NCBI RefSeq assembly: GCF_012726175.1
Contig: NZ_JAASAD010000018.1
Coordinates: 32,009 to 96,008, forward strand
DNA: 64,000 nucleotides
Direction of reading: 5' to 3'
Origin: Micromonospora sp. HNM0581
Lineage (GTDB): Bacteria > Actinomycetota > Actinomycetes > Mycobacteriales > Micromonosporaceae
Positions 33,863 to 42,313 of this stretch are shown in pieces. Position 1 is the first letter of the stretch. Every line of letters starts with the position of its first letter. Both the position numbers and the translations under genes were made by a program. The notes below the pieces were generated by a model. That model had not been told where the DNA came from. It made no database searches and saw only the letters and a list, made by a program, of their open reading frames with translations.

Positions 33863-35121
33863 CCTTCGCCGACATCGAACACGCCGTGGCGGAGGTCGCC
33901 GCCGGCCGGCCGGTCGTGGTGGTCGACGACGCCGACCGGGAGAACGAAGGCGACCTGATCTTCGCCGCCGAGTTGGCCACACCGGAACTGCTGGCCTTCA
34001 CGGTGCGGTACACCTCGGGCTTCATCTGCGTACCGCTTACCGAGAGCGAGTGTGACCGGCTCGACCTGCCGCCGATGTACCACACCAACCAGGACCGACG
34101 GCAGACCGCCTACACGGTGACCGTCGACGCGGTGGAGGGGGTGGACACCGGGATCTCCGCGGCGGACCGGGCACACACCATCCGGCTGCTCGCCGACCCG
34201 GCCACCCGCCCGAGCGACCTGGCCCGACCCGGTCACGTGGTGCCGTTGCGGGCCCGCCCGGGTGGCGTGCTGCGCCGCTCCGGGCACACCGAGGCGGCAG
34301 TGGACCTGGCCCGGATGGCGGGTCTACGTCCGGCCGGTGTGCTCTGCGAGATGGTCAACGACGACGGCACCATGATGCGCCTGCCGGACCTGGAGAAGTT
34401 CTGCGCCCAGCACTCACTGGCCCTGGTCACCATCGCGGGTCTGATCGCGTACCGGCGGCGCACCGAGAAGCAGGTCGAGCTGGTCGCTGATGCGCGGATG
34501 CCCACCGAGCACGGGGTGTTCCGGGCGGTGGGCTACCGCAGTGAGTACGACTCGGCCGAACACGTGGCGCTGGTGATGGGTGACATCGGCGACGGTCAGG
34601 ATGTGCTGGTACGGGTGCACTCGGAGTGCCTGACCGGTGACGTCTTCTCGTCGGTGCGCTGTGACTGCGGGCCGCAGCTCGACGCCGGACTGAAGCGGGT
34701 GGCCCGGGAGGGGCGGGGCGTGGTCCTCTACGTCCGCGGCCACGAGGGGCGCGGCATCGGGCTGCTGCACAAGCTCCAGGCGTACCAGTTGCAGGACCAG
34801 GGTCGCGACACGGTGGACGCGAACCTCGACCTCGGTCTGCCGGCGGACGCGCGCGACTACGGCACCGGCGCGCAGATCCTCTACGACCTCGGCGTACGCA
34901 CGATGCGGCTGCTGACGAACAACCCGGCCAAGCGGGCGGGGCTGGAGGGCTACGGCCTGACCGTCACCGGCCGGGAGGGGCTGCCGGTGCGCCCACATCC
35001 GGAGAACGTGCGGTACCTGCGGACCAAACGGGACCGGATGGGGCACCTGCTCGACCACCTCGACGAGACCGCCGAGGCGCCGATGGGGCGTCCGGTGCCC
35101 GGCACCGAGATCGGAGCGTAG
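33859..35121 (+). CDS. ribBA: Bifunctional DHBP synthase / GTP cyclohydrolase II
   Basis: Supplies both precursors of riboflavin: dihydroxybutanone phosphate from ribulose-5-phosphate and the pyrimidine from GTP. The RibB domain (about 1-200) has DDADRENEGDL and TSGFICVPL. The RibA domain (about 205-400) has the zinc cysteines in SECLTGDVFSSVRCDCG and GHEGRGIGL. Length 420 is standard for the fusion. ribH begins 5 nt downstream. Confidence 0.95.
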   Translation: MTFADIEHAVAEVAAGRPVVVVDDADRENEGDLIFAAELATPELLAFTVRYTSGFICVPLTESECDRLDLPPMYHTNQDRRQTAYTVTVDAVEGVDTGISAADRAHTIRLLADPATRPSDLARPGHVVPLRARPGGVLRRSGHTEAAVDLARMAGLRPAGVLCEMVNDDGTMMRLPDLEKFCAQHSLALVTIAGLIAYRRRTEKQVELVADARMPTEHGVFRAVGYRSEYDSAEHVALVMGDIGDGQDVLVRVHSECLTGDVFSSVRCDCGPQLDAGLKRVAREGRGVVLYVRGHEGRGIGLLHKLQAYQLQDQGRDTVDANLDLGLPADARDYGTGAQILYDLGVRTMRLLTNNPAKRAGLEGYGLTVTGREGLPVRPHPENVRYLRTKRDRMGHLLDHLDETAEAPMGRPVPGTEIGA

Positions 35122-35126
35122 GCGAC

Positions 35127-35627
35127 ATGGCGGGTTTCGGGGAGCCGGGTTCGGCTCCGGTGGACGCGGCCGGGATGACCGTGGGGGTGGTGGCCGCGCG
35201 TTGGCACGGTGACCTGACCGACCACATGCTCGCCCGGGCGGTGGCCGCCGCCCGGGAGTGCGGTGCGCGGGCGGTGGTCGCCCGGGTGGCCGGCTCGGTG
35301 GAACTGCCGGTGGTGGCGCAGGCCCTGGCGCGGCGCTGCGACGTGGTGGTCGCCCTCGGTGTGGTGGTACGCGGTGCCACCGCCCACTTCGACTACGTCT
35401 GCCGGTCGGTCACCGACGGGCTGACCCGGGTCGCGCTGGACGAGGGCAAGCCGGTGGCTCACGGCGTGCTCACCGTGGACACCATCGAGCAGGCCCGTGA
35501 CCGTGCCGGCCTGCCCGGCTCCGCCGAGGACAAGGGCTGGTCGTCGACGGTGGCCGCTCTCGACGCCGCCCTCGCCATCCGCGGGACCGGCACCGCCGGC
35601 AACCATCCCGTCGGATTCACCACCTGA
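35127..35627 (+). CDS. ribH: 6,7-dimethyl-8-ribityllumazine synthase
   Basis: Penultimate riboflavin step, forming an icosahedral or pentameric assembly. The core motif GVVVRGATAHFDYVC carries the catalytic His; GVLTVDTIEQARDRAG follows. 166 residues. It is last gene of the rib operon. The 176 bp after it contain only the possible small minus-strand gene. Confidence 0.94.
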   Translation: MAGFGEPGSAPVDAAGMTVGVVAARWHGDLTDHMLARAVAAARECGARAVVARVAGSVELPVVAQALARRCDVVVALGVVVRGATAHFDYVCRSVTDGLTRVALDEGKPVAHGVLTVDTIEQARDRAGLPGSAEDKGWSSTVAALDAALAIRGTGTAGNHPVGFTT

Positions 35628-35646
35628 CGGTGCCGGTGTCGGCAGT

Positions 35647-35832
35647 TCAGCACTCGTTCTCGGACGGGTCGAACTGCTCCTGCACGGCCTGCTCAACCGC
35701 CGTACGGAAGATCGGGGTGATGGTCCCACCACTGATCGAGCAGGGTGTCGCCTTCGCGATGGGACCGCCAGCGGGCGGGGCGTATCGACGAGTCCGGCGG
35801 GGCTCAGGTGAGTTCGCGTGCTCCGGTGTCAC
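35647..35832 (-). CDS. Possible small hypothetical protein
   Basis: A 61-codon frame whose second half (AKATPCSISGGTITPIFRTA, then acidic FDPSENEC) shows strong G/C preference at third codon positions, as real genes here do. It overlaps the 3' end of the solute-binding gene by 29 nt on the same strand and could be its operon partner. No family is recognised and no clear Shine-Dalgarno is seen; the true start may lie inside. It may equally be a remnant. Confidence 0.35.
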   Translation of the reverse strand: MTPEHANSPEPRRTRRYAPPAGGPIAKATPCSISGGTITPIFRTAVEQAVQEQFDPSENEC

Positions 35833-36664
35833 CGGCGAGCCACTGCTCCTCCAACTGCCGGAGTACGCCTTCGGCGGCGAGCCGTCCGACTGCCGCGCTG
35901 ACGCAGCCGGTGAGCGGCGATTCCTTCTCCAGCAGCAGTCCGAACGCCTCCGGGCTGCCCACCTGGGGCAACTGTCCGACGATCACCACATCGTCGGTGC
36001 CCGCACCGGCGAGGGAGAACGCGGTGGGCAGGTCCACCACCAGACCGTCGATCCGCCCGTCCCGCAGGGCCTTCTCGGCTTCATCGTTGTCGTCGTAGAC
36101 CCGTGGTGCGGACGTCGGCCGCACCAGGTCGGTGATTGCCTGGTGACTGGTCGAGTCGGCCTGGGCGCCGAGCACGGTGTCACGTAGCTCGACCAGATCA
36201 CTCCTGCCGGCGAGGCCGGAGGACTTCAGCGTGACCACCGCCTGCCGCACCAGGAGGTACGGCGCGGACAAGTCGACCGCCTGCTTGCGTTCTTCACTGA
36301 TCGCGATCTGGTCGATGCCGACGTCGAAGGGCTTCGTTCCGGGCGCCATGGCGGTGTCGGACCCCACCCGGATCCAGCTGACGTCGTCGTGGCCGAAACC
36401 GAGCTGCTCCGCCACCGCGTAGGCCACCGCGGACTCGAAGCCCTGGCCGTTGTCCGGCGTGTCGTCGACGAACCACGGATCGTCGACCGATTCGCCGGTG
36501 GCGATGGTCAGCTTGCCCGCGGCACGGGTGAGCAGGCTGTCCTTGGCGCAGGGCATCGACACGGTCGGCATGGGCGCGGCCTGCGGCTGGGACGTGCAGG
36601 CGCCGGCCGTCAGCAGGACGGCCACCGCACAGGTGACGGCGAGGGTACGTGGAGTACTGACCAT
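35804..36664 (-). CDS. Extracellular solute-binding lipoprotein, family 3
   Basis: A 286-residue lipoprotein with signal ending in the lipobox LTAGAC. The mature part has the family 3 periplasmic-binding layout: LTIATGESVDDPWFVDD at the start of lobe 1, KPFDVGIDQIAISEERK, the hinge region, and ALRDGRIDGLVVDLPTA in lobe 2. Such proteins usually bind amino acids for an ABC importer, but no permease or ATPase gene is adjacent, so it is an orphan binding protein. ATG 36664 is chosen for the signal peptide. It is divergent from hisE. Confidence 0.82.
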   Translation of the reverse strand: MVSTPRTLAVTCAVAVLLTAGACTSQPQAAPMPTVSMPCAKDSLLTRAAGKLTIATGESVDDPWFVDDTPDNGQGFESAVAYAVAEQLGFGHDDVSWIRVGSDTAMAPGTKPFDVGIDQIAISEERKQAVDLSAPYLLVRQAVVTLKSSGLAGRSDLVELRDTVLGAQADSTSHQAITDLVRPTSAPRVYDDNDEAEKALRDGRIDGLVVDLPTAFSLAGAGTDDVVIVGQLPQVGSPEAFGLLLEKESPLTGCVSAAVGRLAAEGVLRQLEEQWLAGDTGARELT

Positions 36665-36802
36665 GGCGGACAGGGTACGACCAACATCGGTGAGGATCGA
36701 AGAGTTGTCCTGCGGTGCCGGTGGGACTCGCCGGTCCGGCCCGCCGGATACCACCGACCCGGTGCTCGGGTCGCCCGGGGGCGGCTGCGAGAATCAGTCC
36801 CC

Positions 36803-37066
36803 GTGAAGACGTTCGAGGAGTTGTTCGCGGAGTTGCAGGCCAAAGCTGCGGCCGGCACCCCCGGCTCGGGCACGGTCGCCGCCCTGGACAAGGGCGTGCA
36901 CTTCATCGGCAAGAAGGTCGTCGAGGAGGCGGCCGAGTCGTGGATGGCCGCCGAGCACGAGGGACCCGAGCGCACCGCCGAAGAGATCTCCCAGTTGCTC
37001 TACCAGGTCCAGGTGTTGATGCTCGCCAGCGGTCTGGACCTGAAGGATGTCTACCGACATCTGTGA
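36803..37066 (+). CDS. hisE: Phosphoribosyl-ATP pyrophosphatase
   Basis: Second histidine step. An 87-residue all-alpha NTP pyrophosphohydrolase with KKVVEEAAESWMAAEHEG and the EEISQLLYQ motif, the metal-binding acidic residues being in place. GTG 36803 gives the family's usual N-terminus KTFEELFAEL. It stands with hisG as in other actinobacteria, the rest of the his genes being elsewhere. Confidence 0.94.
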   Translation: MKTFEELFAELQAKAAAGTPGSGTVAALDKGVHFIGKKVVEEAAESWMAAEHEGPERTAEEISQLLYQVQVLMLASGLDLKDVYRHL

Positions 37067-37111
37067 GTGCGCCCGCCGTCGAGCCGGAACCGATCGAAGG
37101 AGCACTCCGTC

Positions 37112-37957
37112 ATGCTGCGTGTCGCCGTACCGAACAAGGGCGCCCTGGCCGATTCGGCTGCCCAGATGCTGCGTGAGGCGGGCTACCGCCAGCGCACCGA
37201 CACCAAGGACCTGGTCTGCCGTGACCAGGCTAACGACATCGAATTCTTCTACCTACGGCCGAAGGACATCGCCACCTACGTCGGCTCCGGTGACCTGGAC
37301 GTCGGCATCACCGGCCGGGACCTGCTCATCGACTCCGGCGCACCGGCCGAGGAGGTCGTCGACCTGAACTTCGGGCGGGCCACCTTCCGGTTCGCCGCCC
37401 GGCCCGACGACGTCGACGACGTACGGGAGCTGGGTGGGCACCGGATCGCCACCGCCTACCCGGGGCTGGTGGAGCGGCACCTCGCCGAGCTGGGCGTCAA
37501 GGCCGACGTGATCCGCCTCGACGGTGCGGTGGAGAACGCCATCCGGCTGGGTGTCGCCGACGTGGTCGCCGATGTGGTCGAGACCGGGGCCACCCTGCGC
37601 CAGGCCGGTCTGGTGGTCTTCGGTGAGCCGCTGCTGCAGTCCTCGGCGGTGCTGGTTCGGCGTACCGGCGCGCCCCCCCACCCGCAGGCCGAGCAGCTGC
37701 TGCGCCGGCTGCACGGGGTTCTGGTGGCACGCCGTTACGTGATGCTCGCCTACGACGTGCCGGCCGGGTTGCTGGATCGGGCCAGCTCGCTCACTCCCGG
37801 CATCGAGTCGCCGACGGTTTCGCCGCTGCATCGGGAGGGCTGGGTGGCGGTGCAGGCCATGGTGCTCCGCGACGACGTGCACCAGATCATGGACGAACTC
37901 TACGAACTGGGCGCCCGCGCGATCCTGGTGACGAACCTTCACGCCTGCCGGCTCTGA
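37112..37957 (+). CDS. hisG: ATP phosphoribosyltransferase, long form
   Basis: First and feedback-controlled step of histidine synthesis. The 281 residues include the catalytic domains (LRVAVPNKGALADSA, DLDVGITGRDLL, PRPP loop DVVETGATLRQAG) and the C-terminal ACT-like regulatory domain that binds histidine. ATG 37112 follows GAAGGAG by 9 nt; an earlier in-frame start at 37067 lacks one. Confidence 0.95.
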   Translation: MLRVAVPNKGALADSAAQMLREAGYRQRTDTKDLVCRDQANDIEFFYLRPKDIATYVGSGDLDVGITGRDLLIDSGAPAEEVVDLNFGRATFRFAARPDDVDDVRELGGHRIATAYPGLVERHLAELGVKADVIRLDGAVENAIRLGVADVVADVVETGATLRQAGLVVFGEPLLQSSAVLVRRTGAPPHPQAEQLLRRLHGVLVARRYVMLAYDVPAGLLDRASSLTPGIESPTVSPLHREGWVAVQAMVLRDDVHQIMDELYELGARAILVTNLHACRL

Positions 37958-38022
37958 CCCGGACAAGGCCGGGCCTGTGTGGCGGTGGCTGCCCGGGTAC
38001 GGCCGGATGGCAGACTGGTGGG

Positions 38023-38493
38023 GTGAGTGTCAGCGACGTGGTCCGGGTGCGACCCCGGCGAATTCGGCTGGTCTGCTGGGTGTCGGCCATCCTGCTGGTC
38101 GTGGTCTTCGCCCTGATCGCCACCACGCTCACCGGGTCCACCGGTAACGGGTACGGCACCTTCCAACGCGGTGACCAGTTCGCCATGATCGGGTTGGGGG
38201 TCCTGTTCGCCCTGGGCACGCTGCTGTTCACCCGCCCCCGGGTCGAGGCGGATCTGCGGGGCGTGCGGGTCCGCAACATCGTCGGCTCGTACGAGTTGCC
38301 CTGGGAGGTCGTCCGCGGTGTTCGGTTCGACCGGGGTGCGCCGTGGGCGGCCCTGGAGCTGCACGACGACGACCTGCTGCCGGTGGTCGCCCTGCAGGCC
38401 GCCGACAAGCAGTTCGCTGTCGACGGCGTCCGCGCCCTGCGCCGCCTGCACCAGGCGCACCTGGCGGCTGTGACGGAGCGTTCGGCCCGCTGA
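38023..38493 (+). CDS. Small membrane protein with bacterial PH-like domain
   Basis: A 156-residue protein with two N-terminal membrane helices (about 15-36 and 52-68) and a cytoplasmic PH-like (bPH) domain beginning RVEADLRGVRVRNIVGSYEL. It commonly sits beside hisG in actinobacteria; its function is not established. CAGACT ends 6 nt before GTG 38023, so the mRNA may be leaderless. Confidence 0.8.
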   Translation: MSVSDVVRVRPRRIRLVCWVSAILLVVVFALIATTLTGSTGNGYGTFQRGDQFAMIGLGVLFALGTLLFTRPRVEADLRGVRVRNIVGSYELPWEVVRGVRFDRGAPWAALELHDDDLLPVVALQAADKQFAVDGVRALRRLHQAHLAAVTERSAR

Positions 38494-38724
38494 TCGGTTT
38501 CGCGCGGTGCCTGGCGAGTGATCCCCTGGCCGGTTTGGGGTCCTGATTACCGAGGGTGTAGTGTAATCGAGTCGACCAGGCTGTCCGACTGTTAGGGCGG
38601 CTGTGAAAGTGGAGCGCCCGCTCCCACCCGAGTCGCCGGCTGCGGCGTCCGGGTCCGGTCACCGGTTCCGGGCACGTCCCGGCGCCGGATGCGCGATCCT
38701 GTGATCGTGCCGACCGGTCGAGCG

Positions 38725-38756
38725 GGCCCTGGCATACGCCGGGGCCTTCTACTTTC
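38725..38756 (+). terminator. Attenuator-like terminator in the infC leader
   Basis: A 9-bp stem (38725-38733 with 38738-38746, one G-U) with loop ATAC is followed by the pyrimidine tract TTCTACTTT. It lies 66 nt before the infC start inside a roughly 330-nt leader (38494-38821), which also contains further GC-rich hairpins. It fits autogenous control of infC-rpmI-rplT. Confidence 0.65.
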
Positions 38757-38821
38757 CGGGCCGGTTCCCGCCGGGAGCCGCCGGGTCGGCCACGCATGAA
38801 GATCCGACTCGAGGAGGCCCC

Positions 38822-39484
38822 ATCAGCGTCGAACCACGCGTGAACGAGCAGATCCGGGCACGTGAGGTCCGGCTGGTCGGCCCCGAGGGTGAGCAGGTGG
38901 GCATCGTCCCGCTGGAGCGCGCCCTTCAGCTGGCCGCGGACGTCGATCTGGACCTGGTCGAGGTTGCGCCGATGGCGCGCCCGCCGGTGTGCAAGCTCAT
39001 GGACTTCGGCAAGTTCAAGTACGAGAGCGCACTGAAGGCGCGCGAAGCGCGGCGTAACCAGCAGCAGACCGTCATCAAGGAGATGAAGCTCCGACCGAAG
39101 ATCGATCCGCACGACTACGAGACCAAGAAGGGTCACGTGGTGCGGTTCCTCAAGGCCGGCGACAAGGTCAAGGTGACGATCATGTTCCGCGGTCGCGAGC
39201 AGAGCCGTCCGGAGCTGGGCTACCGGCTCCTGCGCCGGCTCGAGTCCGAGATCACGGAACTGGGATACGTGGAGTCCGCTCCGAAGCAGGACGGCCGAAA
39301 CATGATCATGGTTCTCGCTCCGCACCGGGCCGTCAAGGCCTCCGCGGTCGCCGCCACGGCGTCTCGTGGTGGACCCCGCGAGCGGACCGCGGAGGAGCCC
39401 GCCGCGGCCGCCGAAGCTGCGGTGACCAGCGAGAGCGCAGCAGCCGGTGAGACCGGCACGACCGCCGACACCGGCGGTCGGTAA
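38822..39484 (+). CDS. infC: Translation initiation factor IF-3, probable ATC start
   Basis: IF-3 keeps ribosomal subunits apart and checks initiator tRNA and start codons. The protein shows the N-domain (NEQIRAREVRLVGPEGEQVG) and C-domain (KLRPKIDPHDYETKKGHV, MFRGREQSRPELG), plus an Ala/Glu-rich C-terminal tail of about 40 residues. The Shine-Dalgarno GAGGAGG (38811-38817) is 4 nt before ATC 38822, which starts the usual ISVEPRVNEQ sequence; the first standard codon, GTG 38840, is 22 nt away. Non-standard infC start codons are known to allow autoregulation by IF-3 itself. If GTG is used the protein has 214 residues, otherwise 220. Confidence 0.9.
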   Translation: MSVEPRVNEQIRAREVRLVGPEGEQVGIVPLERALQLAADVDLDLVEVAPMARPPVCKLMDFGKFKYESALKAREARRNQQQTVIKEMKLRPKIDPHDYETKKGHVVRFLKAGDKVKVTIMFRGREQSRPELGYRLLRRLESEITELGYVESAPKQDGRNMIMVLAPHRAVKASAVAATASRGGPRERTAEEPAAAAEAAVTSESAAAGETGTTADTGGR

Positions 39485-39504
39485 CAGGGGAGAAGACGTT
39501 CCAC

Positions 39505-39699
39505 ATGCCGAAGATGAAGAGCCACACGGGGATGGGCAAGCGGGTCCGCGTGACCGGCAAGGGCAAGCTCACGAAGCAGCAGGCCGGTCTGCGTCACAAC
39601 CTGGAGAAGAAGCCCTCCACCCGCACCCGCCGGCTGACGGGCGTGGTCGAGGTGGCCAAGGCTGACGTCAAGCGCATCAAGAAGCTGCTCGGCCGCTGA
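39505..39699 (+). CDS. rpmI: 50S ribosomal protein L35
   Basis: A 64-residue basic protein starting MPKMKSHTGMGKRVRVTG with the AGLRHNLEKK motif, standard for L35. It lies 20 nt after infC and 32 nt before rplT in the conserved infC-rpmI-rplT operon. Confidence 0.96.
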   Translation: MPKMKSHTGMGKRVRVTGKGKLTKQQAGLRHNLEKKPSTRTRRLTGVVEVAKADVKRIKKLLGR

Positions 39700-39731
39700 C
39701 GCGCGCCACCTGAATCCAAGAAGGAGTTGAG

Positions 39732-40124
39732 ATGGCACGCGTCAAGCGGGCTGTTAACGCCCAGAAGAAGCGTCGTACCCTGCTGGAGACCGCGAGCGGA
39801 TACCGCGGTCAGCGCTCCCGGCTGTACCGCAAGGCCAAGGAGCAGGTGCTGCACTCGATGCAGTACGCCTACCGGGACCGTCGTGACCGCAAGGGCGACT
39901 TCCGGCAGCTGTGGATCCAACGGATCAACGCGGGTGCCCGTGCCAACGGGATGACCTACAACCGGCTGATCCAGGGCCTGCGCCTGGCCGGCATCGAGGT
40001 CGACCGCAAGATCCTGGCCGACCTGGCCGTCAACGACACCGCGGCGTTCGCGGCGATCGTCGAGCTGGCCCGCGCCGCCGTGCAGGCCGAGGGCACCGGC
40101 GGCGCGCCCGCACAGGCCGCCTGA
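39732..40124 (+). CDS. rplT: 50S ribosomal protein L20
   Basis: Early 23S rRNA-binding assembly protein. Its 130 residues start MARVKRAVNAQKKRR and contain FRQLWIQRINAGARANGM and YNRLIQGL. AAGGAG precedes the ATG. In some bacteria L20 represses this operon through the leader, which may involve the attenuator at 38725. Confidence 0.96.
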   Translation: MARVKRAVNAQKKRRTLLETASGYRGQRSRLYRKAKEQVLHSMQYAYRDRRDRKGDFRQLWIQRINAGARANGMTYNRLIQGLRLAGIEVDRKILADLAVNDTAAFAAIVELARAAVQAEGTGGAPAQAA

Positions 40125-40189
40125 GTTCCAGACAGCGCAGCGAGGCGTCCCTCAGCGACGGGGGGCGCCTCACGCGCGTGGTCGAGACC

Positions 40190-40987
40190 ATGCTCTTCAC
40201 ACCGCGTACGCCCCGGGTGGTGGCCGCGCGTCGACTGCACCGTCGCCGCGAACGCGACGCCACCGGCCGGTTCCTGGCCGAGGGACCACAGGCGGTCCGG
40301 GAGGCACTGAACCGCCCCCGCACCGTGCTGGAACTGTTCGGTACCCCCACCGCCCTCGACCGGTACGCCGACCTGGCGGCGGTCGCCGCCGGTGACGACG
40401 TACCCGTGTCCGAAGTGACCGACGAGGCGCTCGCCGCGCTCGCCGAGACCGTCGCCCCGCAGGGCCTGGTCGCCGTCTGCCGGCACCTCGACGTGTCCCT
40501 GGTCCGCGCGTTGTCCCGCAGTCCCCGCCTGGTGGCCGTGCTCGCCGGGATCCGGGACCCGGGCAACGCCGGAACGGTGCTGCGCACCGCCGACGCGGCC
40601 GGCGCCACCGCGGTGTTCTTCGCCGGTGACGCCGTCGACCCGTACAACGGCAAGTGCGTCAGGTCGTCGGCGGGCAGCCTGTTCCACCTCGACGTGATCC
40701 GCGAACCGGACCCGGTCGCGGTGCTCGCCGCTGCCCGTGCGGCCGGTCTGGTCGTGTTCGCCGCGACCGGCTACGGCGAGACCGATCTCGACGATCTGGC
40801 CGACGCCGGCCGGCTCACCGCACCGACCGCCTGGCTGTTCGGCTCCGAGGCGCACGGACTGCCCGCCGAGCTGGCCGAGGCCGCCGATGCCCGGGTACGG
40901 GTGCCGTTGCACGGGCGGGCCGAGAGCCTGAACCTGGCTGCGGCGGCGGCTGTCTGCCTGTACGCTTCGGCGAGAGCACAGCGCTGA
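40190..40987 (+). CDS. SpoU-type RNA 2'-O-methyltransferase (TsnR-like)
   Basis: A SPOUT-class RNA ribose methyltransferase of 265 residues. The N-terminal substrate-binding domain (RHRRERDATGRFLAEGPQ type) is followed by the knotted SPOUT core with motif 1 IRDPGNAGTVLRTADA, motif 2 WLFGSEAHGLP and motif 3 VPLHGRAESLNLAAA. It is usually encoded right after rplT in actinobacteria and is probably a 23S rRNA modification enzyme; the exact nucleotide is unknown. GTG 40178 is an alternative start. Confidence 0.85.
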   Translation: MLFTPRTPRVVAARRLHRRRERDATGRFLAEGPQAVREALNRPRTVLELFGTPTALDRYADLAAVAAGDDVPVSEVTDEALAALAETVAPQGLVAVCRHLDVSLVRALSRSPRLVAVLAGIRDPGNAGTVLRTADAAGATAVFFAGDAVDPYNGKCVRSSAGSLFHLDVIREPDPVAVLAAARAAGLVVFAATGYGETDLDDLADAGRLTAPTAWLFGSEAHGLPAELAEAADARVRVPLHGRAESLNLAAAAAVCLYASARAQR

Positions 40988-41067
40988 CCGAGGTCACCTG
41001 TGTTTCTCAGGTGCATGACGAGGAGATGCGGCCCTGATGGTGAACGCGCCACGGCGTTCGTTTAGCC

Positions 41068-41131
41068 AGCCCGCCGGTGTCGGCGGGCGGCGGGTCTGAC
41101 CCGTTCTCCACACGACTCCCACCGGCGGGCT
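41068..41131 (+). promoter_or_regulatory. Mutually exclusive hairpins upstream of pheS
   Basis: AGCCCGCCGGT (41068-41078) can pair over 11 bp with 41121-41131, or its core (41069-41076) can pair over 8 bp with 41081-41088, so the two folds exclude each other. Two short frames ending nearby, from ATG 41015 and ATG 41037, each have one Phe codon just before the stems. A -10-like TAGACT at 41152 lies downstream, so the structure acts only on transcripts starting further up. Confidence 0.35.
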
Positions 41132-41209
41132 GCGGCACAGCCGCACGTCCGTAGACTCGCCTAGCCGCCCGCGAGGGCCGGCGCCGTCGTGAGGGAGTGC
41201 CCGTACGCC

Positions 41210-42277
41210 ATGTCCTACCGCAACGATCCGTACGATCCGAAGCAGGTCGCCCTGCTCGACCCGGCCGCCCTGGCCGAGGCCGTGACCGAAGCCGAGAAGG
41301 CGTTCGCCGCCGCCGGTGACCCCGACGCGCTGGCCGCGGTGCGCCCGGCCCATCTGGGTGACCGGGCGCTGGTTTCGCTGGCCCGCCGGGAGATCGGCGC
41401 GCTACCGCCGGCCGCCAAGGCCGACGCCGGCAAGCGGGTGAACGAGGCCCGCCGCACCATCGAACAGGCGTTCGCCGCCCGAGTCGAGGTGCTGGAGCGC
41501 GAGCAGGCCGAACGGGTCCTGGTCGCCGAACGGGTCGACGTGACGCTGCCGTACGACCGGCGTCCGCGTGGCTCCCGGCACCCGATCGCACTGCTGATGG
41601 AGCAGGTCAGCGACCTGTTCATCGGGATGGGATACGAGGTGGCCGAGGGGCCGGAGGCCGAGTTGGAGTGGACCAACTTCGACGCGTTGAACATCCCGGC
41701 CGACCACCCGGCGCGCGGCCTGATGGACACCTTCCACGTCGCGCCGCCGGGCTCCGGTCTGGTGCTGCGTACCCACACGTCGCCGGTGCAGGCGCGCACC
41801 ATGCTCACCCGTACCCCACCGATCTACGTGGTCGTTCCGGGTCGGGTCTACCGTACCGACGAGTTGGACGCCACCCACTCCCCGGTTTTCTACCAGGTGG
41901 AGGGCCTGGTGGTGGACAAGGGCATCACGATGGCGCATCTACGCGGCACCCTCGACCATTTCGCTCGGGCGATGTTCGGGTCGGGTGCCAGGACCCGGTT
42001 CCGGCCGCACTACTTCCCGTTCACCGAGCCGTCCGCCGAGTTCGACGTGTGGTTTCCGGAGCACCGCAAGGGCCCGCAGTGGGTCGAGTGGGGTGGCTGC
42101 GGCATGGTCAATCCACGGGTGCTGCGGGCCTGCGGCATCGATCCCGAGGTCTACTCCGGCTTCGCCTTCGGCATGGGCATCGACCGCACCGTGATGTTCC
42201 GGCACGGGGTGGGCGACATGCGGGACCTGGTCGAGGGCGACGTCCGGTTCACCCGGGCGTTCGGCCACGGGGCTTAG
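41210..42277 (+). CDS. pheS: Phenylalanine-tRNA ligase alpha subunit
   Basis: Catalytic subunit of the heterotetrameric class II synthetase. The N-terminal coiled-coil that contacts tRNA-Phe (about 10-95) precedes the catalytic core with motif 2 RTHTSPVQARTM (R-T-H type), the motif FRPHYFPFTEPS and the C-terminal motif 3 GFAFGMGIDRTVMFRHG. ATG 41210 gives 355 residues; an in-frame GTG at 41189 is less likely. pheT starts 36 nt downstream. Confidence 0.95.
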   Translation: MSYRNDPYDPKQVALLDPAALAEAVTEAEKAFAAAGDPDALAAVRPAHLGDRALVSLARREIGALPPAAKADAGKRVNEARRTIEQAFAARVEVLEREQAERVLVAERVDVTLPYDRRPRGSRHPIALLMEQVSDLFIGMGYEVAEGPEAELEWTNFDALNIPADHPARGLMDTFHVAPPGSGLVLRTHTSPVQARTMLTRTPPIYVVVPGRVYRTDELDATHSPVFYQVEGLVVDKGITMAHLRGTLDHFARAMFGSGARTRFRPHYFPFTEPSAEFDVWFPEHRKGPQWVEWGGCGMVNPRVLRACGIDPEVYSGFAFGMGIDRTVMFRHGVGDMRDLVEGDVRFTRAFGHGA

Positions 42278-42313
42278 TGCGGGCGCGAGTTACGGAGACG
42301 GTGGTTACACATC

